Assembly: GCA_963838775.1 (NCBI GenBank)
Contig: CAWISP010000037.1
Location: forward strand, 42,345-106,344
Direction: 5' to 3'
Origin: Chersky-840 sp963838775
GTDB lineage: Bacteria > Actinomycetota > Acidimicrobiia > Acidimicrobiales > UBA8190
Length of the DNA: 64,000 nt
Shown piece by piece: positions 1 to 6,925 of the stretch (the first letter of the stretch is position 1; every line of letters begins with the position of its first letter). Both the position numbers and the translations under genes were made by a program. The notes below the pieces were generated by a model. The model searched no databases. It saw nothing but the letters and a program-made list of their open reading frames with translations, and was not told where the DNA came from.

Positions 1-1
1 C

Positions 2-1702
2 GACGACCCGCTCGTCGTGTGGGGCGGGCAGAGCGCGGCCCGGGTCGTATGGGTGGCCGCCGGCCAGCTGTGGCGACTTGACGCCGTGGGTTGCCCCTCG
101 TGCGCGGGCCGCATCGTCTTCGCCGACGACGACTGGTGGTGCGCATGCGGGTTCCGCCGGCCCCACCCCGACGCGGTGTTGCGAGGCGACGTGCTCGTCA
201 CCGCCGACGGGCGCACCCTGACGGTGAAGCTCGTGCTCCCCGGGCGCTGCAACCTCGCCAACGCGGCCATGGCGGCGGTGGCCGCTGGCGCGCTGGGCGT
301 CGACGAGGCGACAGCCCTGGCGGCGATGGAATCGGTCGCGGATGTGGAGGGAAGGTTCGCGTCTGTGGCGTGGGGGGCGACGACCGTGCGGCTCCTCCTC
401 GCCAAGAACCCGGCGGGGTGGACCGAGCTCCTCGATCTCCTCGAAGGGGGCACCGACCCCGTCGTGGTGGGGATCAACGCCCGCATCGCCGACGGCCACG
501 ACCCGTCGTGGTTGTGGGACGTCCCCTTTGAGCGGTTGGCGGGCCGTCTGGTCGTGGCGACGGGGGAGCGATGTCGAGACCTGGCGGTCCGACTCCGTCA
601 TGCCGGGGTGGCCCACGTGACGGTGCCTGACGGCCTCGAGGCGCTGGCCGCGGCCGGGTCCGCGCACGTCGAGTATGTCGGCAACTACACCGCCTTCCAG
701 GCGCTGCGCCGTCGTCTCGCCTCCGGCGCGATCCGTGCTCGGTTGCCGGAAAGCCCGGGTCCTTCGACCTCGACATCGTTGGCACGGCCCGAGACGGCGT
801 CTCCGGCACCGGGCATGCCCGTCCCCGTCACGATCGACGGCGTCCCCGCCAAGGCCCGCCGCCGCGTCCGGGCCCGAACCTCGGGACCTTCCGCGCTGCG
901 CGTGGTGGTCGTACACCCCGACCTGCTCGGCACCTACGGAGACAGCGGCAATGGGCGGGTGCTGGCGGGTCGCGCCGTGTGGCGCGACATCCCCGTGGAG
1001 CTGGTCCACGCCCTGTCGGACGCCCCGCTTCCCGCCGGCGCCGACGTGTACTGCCTCGGCGGTGGGGAAGACGGGCCCCAGGTGCAGTCGGCGGAGCGCC
1101 TGCGCGACGGCGTGCTCGCCGGCGCCGTCGAGGCGGGTGCTGTCGTGTTCGCGGTGTGCGCCGGGTACCAGGTCATCGGCCGGTCGTTCCCCGGTGCTGA
1201 CGGGCGCCCGCATCCCGGGGTGGGACTGCTCGACGTGGTAACCGTCAAGGGATCAGGGCGCCGCGCCGTGGGGGAGCTCGTCGCGGAGCCCATCGCGCTC
1301 TCGGCGGGCAACGAGCGCCCGGACCCGGTGGTGCTGGAGACGTTGACGGGATTCGAGAACCATTCGGCGGTGACCCGTGTCGGCGACGAGGCCCTTCCCC
1401 TGGCACGGGTCCTGTCGGGGGTGGGTAACGGCGGTGGCGACGCCACCGAAGGCGCTCGCGCCGGGCTCGTCCTCGGGACCTACGCGCACGGCCCCGCGTT
1501 GGCCCGCAACGCCAGTCTGGCTGACCTCCTCCTGGCCTGGGCCACGGGATCGGTGCCCACCGCGCTGGAAGACGTCGAAGAACGGGCTCTGCGCGCCCAA
1601 CGGCTCGATGCCGTCTTTGCCCGGGGCTGGCGCCAGGCGACGACCGGGGGCTCCCACCCCGTGCGCCGCATGCGCGGCCTCGTGAAGGTGCGTCGGTCGT
1701 AG
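2..1702 (+). CDS. MurT-GatD fusion, lipid II isoglutaminyl synthase (5' partial)
   Basis: The reading frame is open from base 2, so the start lies outside the window. The first part is the C-terminal half of MurT: a zinc ribbon CPSC...CACG near 75-160 nt, then the Mur ligase C-terminal (DUF1727) region with KNPAGW, DGHDPSWLWD and NYTAFQALR. After a Pro/Ser/Arg-rich linker the same frame enters a class I glutamine amidotransferase (GatD): LGTYGDSGN, the nucleophile Cys in AVCAGYQ (codon at 1157) and His in TYAHGP (codon at 1487). Known role of the family: MurT/GatD amidates D-Glu of the peptidoglycan stem on lipid II. In most Gram-positives these are two adjacent genes; here one uninterrupted frame encodes both. 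Family assignment is sure; functional fusion is inferred. Confidence 0.9.
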   Translation, partial: DDPLVVWGGQSAARVVWVAAGQLWRLDAVGCPSCAGRIVFADDDWWCACGFRRPHPDAVLRGDVLVTADGRTLTVKLVLPGRCNLANAAMAAVAAGALGVDEATALAAMESVADVEGRFASVAWGATTVRLLLAKNPAGWTELLDLLEGGTDPVVVGINARIADGHDPSWLWDVPFERLAGRLVVATGERCRDLAVRLRHAGVAHVTVPDGLEALAAAGSAHVEYVGNYTAFQALRRRLASGAIRARLPESPGPSTSTSLARPETASPAPGMPVPVTIDGVPAKARRRVRARTSGPSALRVVVVHPDLLGTYGDSGNGRVLAGRAVWRDIPVELVHALSDAPLPAGADVYCLGGGEDGPQVQSAERLRDGVLAGAVEAGAVVFAVCAGYQVIGRSFPGADGRPHPGVGLLDVVTVKGSGRRAVGELVAEPIALSAGNERPDPVVLETLTGFENHSAVTRVGDEALPLARVLSGVGNGGGDATEGARAGLVLGTYAHGPALARNASLADLLLAWATGSVPTALEDVEERALRAQRLDAVFARGWRQATTGGSHPVRRMRGLVKVRRS

Positions 1703-1726
1703 CTCGCTACGTCGTCGACACGCGAC

Positions 1727-2311
1727 CTACGTCGGCGGCGGCGCCTGTACCAAGAATCCTCGGATCAATGGTTCGTAGTGGTCGAGAGGCGGTGTCGGGT
1801 ACTCGTCGTCGAAGGCGGGCATGTCGTACTTGCGCACGAACTCCTCAGTCAGGTCGTAGTACTCGTGCCCTTTGAAGGCGTCTCGGGCATTGCGGTCGCC
1901 ACCGATGTAGTGCCAGAAGTAGTAGCCCTGGAAAACCCCGTGTTTCTCGACCATCCAGTGATAGGGGGCGGGCACCCATGGCCTCAAGATCGCTGCCGCC
2001 AGGCCGGCGTGGTCGAGCGGCGCGAGCACATCGCCGATGTCATGGAGCAAGGCACAGACGAGGTACGCGTCGTCCCGCCCGTCGACCTCGGCTCGACGGG
2101 CCGTCTGCAGGCTGTGGGTGAGACGATCAACGGCGAAGCCGCCGGCGTCGGAGTCGAGCATGCGAAGTTGATCGAGAATCCGGTCCGCCAGGCTGTCGAT
2201 CAGGACGTCATGTTGTGCCACGATCCCGGCCCATTCTTCGGCGGTCGACTGGTCCATCCGCTTGAACGTGGCTCGAAATGGCGTACTCGGTTGATTCATG
2301 GCGATGCTCAT
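1727..2311 (-). CDS. HD-domain protein, PhnZ/inositol-oxygenase-like
   Basis: About 194 residues. Metal-binding HD pattern is visible in order: His in THSLQTA, the doublet HD in LLHDIGD, His in LDHAGL, His in EKHGVF and Asp in PLDHYEP. The extra histidines and the aromatic stretch GYYFWHYIGGD resemble the diiron HD oxygenases (PhnZ, MIOX) more than simple phosphohydrolases, but the substrate cannot be read from sequence. The ATG at 2311 is preferred because GGGAG lies about 8 nt upstream; the frame extends slightly further only through an ATT codon. It converges on murT-gatD with a 24-bp gap and no obvious terminator. Confidence 0.75.
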   Translation of the reverse strand: MSIAMNQPSTPFRATFKRMDQSTAEEWAGIVAQHDVLIDSLADRILDQLRMLDSDAGGFAVDRLTHSLQTARRAEVDGRDDAYLVCALLHDIGDVLAPLDHAGLAAAILRPWVPAPYHWMVEKHGVFQGYYFWHYIGGDRNARDAFKGHEYYDLTEEFVRKYDMPAFDDEYPTPPLDHYEPLIRGFLVQAPPPT

Positions 2312-2435
2312 CGTTCCGTCTCCCAATGGGTGCGGCCTGCTTCCTCCATTCTAGGTCGACGGGTCGGTCGCCACGGGCCGGCACGACGCGGATGCCGGAG
2401 GTCGCCGAACCGCTGTCGCCGGAACGTCGTGAGGC

Positions 2436-3114
2436 ATGATCTGGATGGTGAGGTCGATCAGGCGGGGAGAACGAAGGGGGCGCATCCCGGCGCTCTTCGC
2501 AGCCAGCGGAGCCGTGTCGCTTTGTGGATGGGCGATATGTGGATGCGCCGGTTCGAGCCTGTCCCGATCTCAATCGCACCCATCTCCCGTCACGGCACTG
2601 CACGATGCCGTCGACGCGCTACGTGCAGAACCCCGGTACAGCCTCATGGTGACCGACAGCGGTGCCGGCCCGGACGGAACCGCCGAGACTTACTGGGTGG
2701 ACATCCAGAAGCCTGACAGGATCTCGATCACCGGCGGGTTGAACGTGATCGCCATCGGATCGACGGGCTATTTCAAGGGGCCAGCGGGATGGACGACCGT
2801 GCGACACTCCGGGGAATCCACGAACCTTATGAATGAATGACATGCTCATATACACAGACATCTTGCGGAGGGCGGCCTCGGCGACACGCGATGGAGACGC
2901 CTACAACGTCGCGCCGGCAGAGGCGGCCCGCCTGCTGGTGACGACAGGACTGTCACGTTTCCGGGACGCCAATGACGTATCGCTGTCAGCCACCGTCGCG
3001 GGCGGGCTCGTGACGTCAGTGTCGCTCCACGTGGGGGGTAGTGCACCGTTCTCAGCTTCCACGACGGTTGACGAGATCGGCCGCTCTCCTGCGGTGCAAG
3101 CTCCTGTACGGTGA
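2436..3114 (+). pseudogene. Lipoprotein-like gene split by a 4-bp tandem duplication
   Basis: Two frames, 2436-2840 and 2833-3114, overlap at CTTATGAATGAATGACATG. Removing one ATGA copy joins them into one ORF reading ...STNLMNDMLIYTDIL. The N-terminus has an Arg-rich start and a hydrophobic stretch ending in Cys-rich AICGCAGSS, which is an imperfect lipobox. The middle (RYSLMVTDSG, ETYWVDIQKPDRI, VIAIGSTGYFKGPAGW) has the layout of LppX/LprG-type or similar periplasmic lipid-handling lipoproteins, but the similarity is general. The fragments may be a slipped-strand mutation or, less likely, an assembly error. Function unknown. Confidence 0.6.
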
Positions 3115-3154
3115 TGACCTGTCCGGCCGGGGTTATGGCGTGTCCGATCCCCGT

Positions 3155-4093
3155 TCAGTCCCGGGTCAGGGCCCAGCGCTTTTCGTCGTCGTCGTCAGGC
3201 GATTGTGAGTCGGGCCCCAGTGCCCAGGCTCGACGCCATGGCGACGCGTCGGGACCACGGGGGGACGGGGTCTCCCCGGCGCCGGCGCGCCGGCGCGCCG
3301 ACCACCAGTCGGTGCGCGACTCGTCGGCCAGGACGCCGAGCACCGCGTCGATCCTCGCCTCCAGCGTGCGGGCATCCTCACCCTCGGCCGCCACGATCGG
3401 GGTGCCGAACGTGATGCGGGTCGGGCTCCGACGCAGGCGCTTGCCACCGCGGGGCCAGATCCGGTAGGTGCCGTCGATGTGCACGGGGACCACGGGGCGG
3501 CCCGTGCGGGTGGCGAGGTAGGCGGCACCCCCGCGCATGGCCCCGAACCATCCGTCGTGGGTCCGACCTCCTTCGGGGAAGATGATGAGGTTCCACCCTT
3601 GGCGCAGCAACGCCGCAGTGTCCTGTGCCGACTTGCGGTTGACCTTGTGGCGTTCGATGGGGATGGCGGCGAGGACGAGGGACCACAGGTGCGCCTTCCA
3701 GCGCCGGTCGAAGAAGTGGTCGGCGGCGGCGGCCACGACGGTCTTGTGGCGCACGGGTGCGGGGAGCACCGACAACAACAGGCCGGTGTCGATGTGGCTG
3801 GCGTGGTTGGCCACGTAGATGGCCGGGGCCTCCACGAGCTCGAGGACCTCGTCGCCGCGCACCTCGGGCGACGCCACGATGTGGGCGAGGGGGCGGGTGA
3901 CGTTGTCGAGGAGCACGGCCCGCACCAGGCGGGCCGGGTAACGACGGGTCCACTCGGTGTCGTAGTCGGCACCGAGGTGCCGGTGCGGCGCGTCACGGTC
4001 GAGGTCGACGGGCCAGGTCGGCGCGGCCCAGGGGAAGCCCTCGGGGCGCGCCCGGCGGGCGCGGCTCACCAGACGTTCCAACGCGCTCACCAC
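3155..4093 (-). CDS. 1-acyl-sn-glycerol-3-phosphate acyltransferase family (PlsC-like)
   Basis: 312 residues beginning at GTG with GGGAGG just upstream. The catalytic NHxxxxD motif is present as ANHASHIDTG, and the second acyltransferase block appears as IIFPEGGRTHDGW with PVVPVHIDGTY downstream. The core is preceded by about 90 residues and followed by an acidic/arginine-rich tail. It is the last gene of the leftward operon, 28 nt after the LarA-like gene, so a role in transferring an acyl chain made or modified by the upstream enzymes is plausible. The acceptor (glycerophosphate, another alcohol, or a product of the operon) is not determined. Confidence 0.85.
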   Translation of the reverse strand: MVSALERLVSRARRARPEGFPWAAPTWPVDLDRDAPHRHLGADYDTEWTRRYPARLVRAVLLDNVTRPLAHIVASPEVRGDEVLELVEAPAIYVANHASHIDTGLLLSVLPAPVRHKTVVAAAADHFFDRRWKAHLWSLVLAAIPIERHKVNRKSAQDTAALLRQGWNLIIFPEGGRTHDGWFGAMRGGAAYLATRTGRPVVPVHIDGTYRIWPRGGKRLRRSPTRITFGTPIVAAEGEDARTLEARIDAVLGVLADESRTDWWSARRRAGAGETPSPRGPDASPWRRAWALGPDSQSPDDDDEKRWALTRD

Positions 4094-4121
4094 GTCCTCC
4101 CGATCGTCTTGGAACGAGAAG

Positions 4122-5708
4122 TCATCGCACGTCGGACATCAACAGGGGTGGCGAGTGCAGGTGGGTGATCGACGGGTCGCGCCCCACCACGTCCGAGGCC
4201 ATCTCGAGCGCGTCGGCCATGGTGGTGGCCGCCTTGAATCCTAGGCGCCGCACCGCGGCGTGGTCGCCACCGACGACGATCACCGCCCCGACATGGTCGA
4301 GGGCGTGGGCGCACCAGTACCACATGTAGAACGGGTGCACGCCGTGATAGGCGTTGCCGGTCCGGTAGAGGTGGATGTACCAGGGGTCGGTGGCGAAGGC
4401 CTCTTCGTATTTGCCGATCTCGGCGGGGTCGGTGGTCTCCGCCAGCACCTGTTCGAAGAAGTCGATGTAGCTGGGGTGGTGGCCGGGGTGAAAGGCCCAC
4501 GGCGTGGGATGGCTCATGATGACGACCCCACCAGCGCGCACCAGTGGCTTGCCCCGGTACATGTTGAAGAAGTAGCCGAGCCCGAGACACGCCACCAGGA
4601 TCGGGTTCATGATCGAGTTGACGTTGTAGGGACAGATGTACGGCAGCCCCATGGTGAGGATGTCGCTCTGGCCGTCGACCTCGAGGAGCTGCTGCGCGTA
4701 GACGTTCTCGGTGGTGCGGGCGTGCACCGCCTCCACCTCCCCTGCCTGTACTGCGCTCATCTTGTGTGGTGACCGGATGGAGTGGAAGATCGACCGGGCC
4801 AGGCGGTCGGGGGTCGCCTCGAGCGCCTTGGACGTCGCGACGAACGCGGCCCGATCGCGGGCCGTCCATTCCCATTCGCGACGCTGGAGGAACCGGAACT
4901 GCTCGGGGAAGGTGTCGGTGTTGAGGTTGGTCTCGATCTGGAACACCTTCACCCCGGCTGCCGCGATGTGCCGGCCCATGCGCCAGTTCGACGAATGCAG
5001 CTCCGAGTGGTGCTGGTCCATGAACGACTTGCTCTGGGTCATGGTGTGGGCGTTGTGGTGGTGGCGCAGGCTCTTGTAGCTGGCGAGGCCGGTTGCCACC
5101 GACTTGTGGCCGCCGTCCATGGCCACCAGGTTGATGTTGACGTAGACGAGGAGGTCCGAGGTGGCGGCCCGCTTGTTGATCTCGACGTCCTCACCCTGGT
5201 CGGTGAGCCCCAGATGCACGAGCTGCTCGGGATCCTCGGCGTCGTGCTGCCACAGCAGCCCATGGGGCGCGAAGGCGTCGAAGATGCGGTCCCCAAGGGC
5301 GTGGCGCAGCTCGGCGTCGGTCATGCGCCGATGCAGCGCCAGGGCGGCGATGAGCACGACGTCGTCGACCCCGGCCTCGGCGGCCAGCTCGAGCACCTGT
5401 TCGATCACGAGCTGGCGCACGTCGGGGCTGCGCATGGGGGGAAGCGGCAGCGAGACGTCGTCGAAGGCGATGGTGAGCACCATGCCGGGGCGCAGCTGGG
5501 CCCGCAGGGGCGCAGCGTCGCCCCGGGGCTCGTCGAGGGCGCGCCGGATCGCGGCGATCGGATCGGTCAGCGCGTCGACGGGCTCGGGCGCGTACAGGAC
5601 GCGGCTGCCCACCGGGAGCTTCTCGAGACGGTATCCCTCGCCGTGCCAGAACAAGGTGGACGGGGTGGATCGGTCGACCTCGAGGACGAAGCCGGGCCTG
5701 GGGCTCAT
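4122..5708 (-). CDS. LarA-like nickel-pincer-nucleotide racemase family protein
   Basis: 528 residues, longer than the roughly 420 of lactate racemase LarA. The N-terminal LarA signature is recognisable: TIAFDDVSLPLPP, then an AGV...VVLIAALALHRRMT block. A His-rich segment (SLRHHHNAHTMTQS, DQHHSELHSS) lies where the family binds the nickel-pincer cofactor. The C-terminal part GLPYICPYNVNSIMNP and later His/Trp-rich stretches are conserved-looking but not assigned. The ATG at 5708 has AAAGGA about 9 nt upstream and overlaps the stop of the alcohol dehydrogenase (ATGA). Members of this family act on varied 2-hydroxy acids; the substrate here is unknown. A longer overlapping frame upstream is a shadow of the neighbouring genes. 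Confidence 0.8.
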   Translation of the reverse strand: MSPRPGFVLEVDRSTPSTLFWHGEGYRLEKLPVGSRVLYAPEPVDALTDPIAAIRRALDEPRGDAAPLRAQLRPGMVLTIAFDDVSLPLPPMRSPDVRQLVIEQVLELAAEAGVDDVVLIAALALHRRMTDAELRHALGDRIFDAFAPHGLLWQHDAEDPEQLVHLGLTDQGEDVEINKRAATSDLLVYVNINLVAMDGGHKSVATGLASYKSLRHHHNAHTMTQSKSFMDQHHSELHSSNWRMGRHIAAAGVKVFQIETNLNTDTFPEQFRFLQRREWEWTARDRAAFVATSKALEATPDRLARSIFHSIRSPHKMSAVQAGEVEAVHARTTENVYAQQLLEVDGQSDILTMGLPYICPYNVNSIMNPILVACLGLGYFFNMYRGKPLVRAGGVVIMSHPTPWAFHPGHHPSYIDFFEQVLAETTDPAEIGKYEEAFATDPWYIHLYRTGNAYHGVHPFYMWYWCAHALDHVGAVIVVGGDHAAVRRLGFKAATTMADALEMASDVVGRDPSITHLHSPPLLMSDVR

Positions 5709-6925
5709 GAGACGGGTCCTTTCGTGGCGAGGCGGGTGCCGTGGTGTCGCCCCCGGGCCCGCAGGTCGAAGACGACCTTGACGGCGCCACGGCGCCCGGC
5801 CGTGCCGGCGTGGGCGAGCGCTTCCTCGAAGCGATCGAGCGGGTAACGGGCCGACACCAGGCGCCCCAGACCCTTGGCGGTGACGACCTCCATGGCGATG
5901 TCGAAAGTGCGGCGCAACAGGCCGCCGAGGTCCTCGGTCCCGTACGCGTAGGCGCCGGTGACCGTCACCTCGCGGTGCCAGAGCGAAGCCAGGTCGAGGG
6001 TGACGCGCCCCGGCATGCCCACGAGCACGACCTCGCCCCGGGGCCGCACCATGGAGAGAGCCTGGGCCAGGGACTGCTCGCTGCCGACGCAGTCGACGAC
6101 GACGTCGGCGCCCCCCGTGAGGGTTCCCGAGGCCTGGAGCGAGCGCGACTTGCTCCGCACCGCCCGCACCAGCTGGTCGGGCTCGACCACGACATCGGCT
6201 CCGAGCCCCTCGGCGAGCGTGCGTTGGTGCGCGTACCTGGCCCCGACAAGCAGCGTTCCGGGCCGGCCCAGGTGGGCCAGAGCCGCCACGGTGCACAGAC
6301 CGAGGGTCCCGGCCCCGAGCACGGCCACGGTGTCGTCGGCGTGGACTCGAGCGGCCAACGCCGCATGGACGGCGCATGCGGTGGGTTCCACCATCACAGC
6401 GTCGTCGTCCGAGAGCGCGTCGGGCACCGGGTGGAGCTGGGCGTCGTGGGCTACGAGACCGCCTGCGGACCATCCACCGCCGGTGTCGGTGCAGAAGCCG
6501 ATCTGCAGGCCCGGTGCCAGGTGGCCGAAGGCGACGCGCTCGCAGCCCCCCGTGCGGCCCTCGGCGCACGCCGGGCAGGGCGGAACGATGCCGCGCGCCA
6601 CGCAGCCGAGGACGGGCTCGATCACGACGCGGGTATCGGTGTCGTCGAGCGTGCCGACCACCTCGTGACCGGGGATGAAGGGGAAGCTCACGACATCTTC
6701 GAAATAGCGCGAACTGCGCCCGTCGACGGTGGAGAGGTCCGAGCCGCAGATGCCGGCCAACAACGGATGGACGCGGTGCCACTGGGGACCGGGCAACTCG
6801 GGGGGCTCCACATCGGTCAGATGCAGGGGCCCGATGCTCGCCCCGCGACCCGATCCGCCGACCACCGATGCCACCCGTGATGCCGCGAAGCGCGCCAGGT
6901 TGCGTTCGAAGACGAGCGCCTTCAT
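5705..6925 (-). CDS. Zinc-dependent alcohol dehydrogenase (MDR family)
   Basis: 406 residues. The catalytic zinc site starts with GICGSDLS and continues with PGHEVVG. The structural zinc cluster is CVARG...CPAC...GGCE. The nucleotide-binding fold follows (AVLGAGTLGLCTVAAL), then ADVVVDCVGS. The ATG at 6925 overlaps the stop of the upstream reductase (ATGA) and has a purine-rich GGGGGA upstream. Within the operon it would interconvert an alcohol and an aldehyde or ketone, matching the acyl-CoA reductase encoded before it. The exact substrate is not deducible. Confidence 0.88.
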   Translation of the reverse strand: MKALVFERNLARFAASRVASVVGGSGRGASIGPLHLTDVEPPELPGPQWHRVHPLLAGICGSDLSTVDGRSSRYFEDVVSFPFIPGHEVVGTLDDTDTRVVIEPVLGCVARGIVPPCPACAEGRTGGCERVAFGHLAPGLQIGFCTDTGGGWSAGGLVAHDAQLHPVPDALSDDDAVMVEPTACAVHAALAARVHADDTVAVLGAGTLGLCTVAALAHLGRPGTLLVGARYAHQRTLAEGLGADVVVEPDQLVRAVRSKSRSLQASGTLTGGADVVVDCVGSEQSLAQALSMVRPRGEVVLVGMPGRVTLDLASLWHREVTVTGAYAYGTEDLGGLLRRTFDIAMEVVTAKGLGRLVSARYPLDRFEEALAHAGTAGRRGAVKVVFDLRARGRHHGTRLATKGPVS

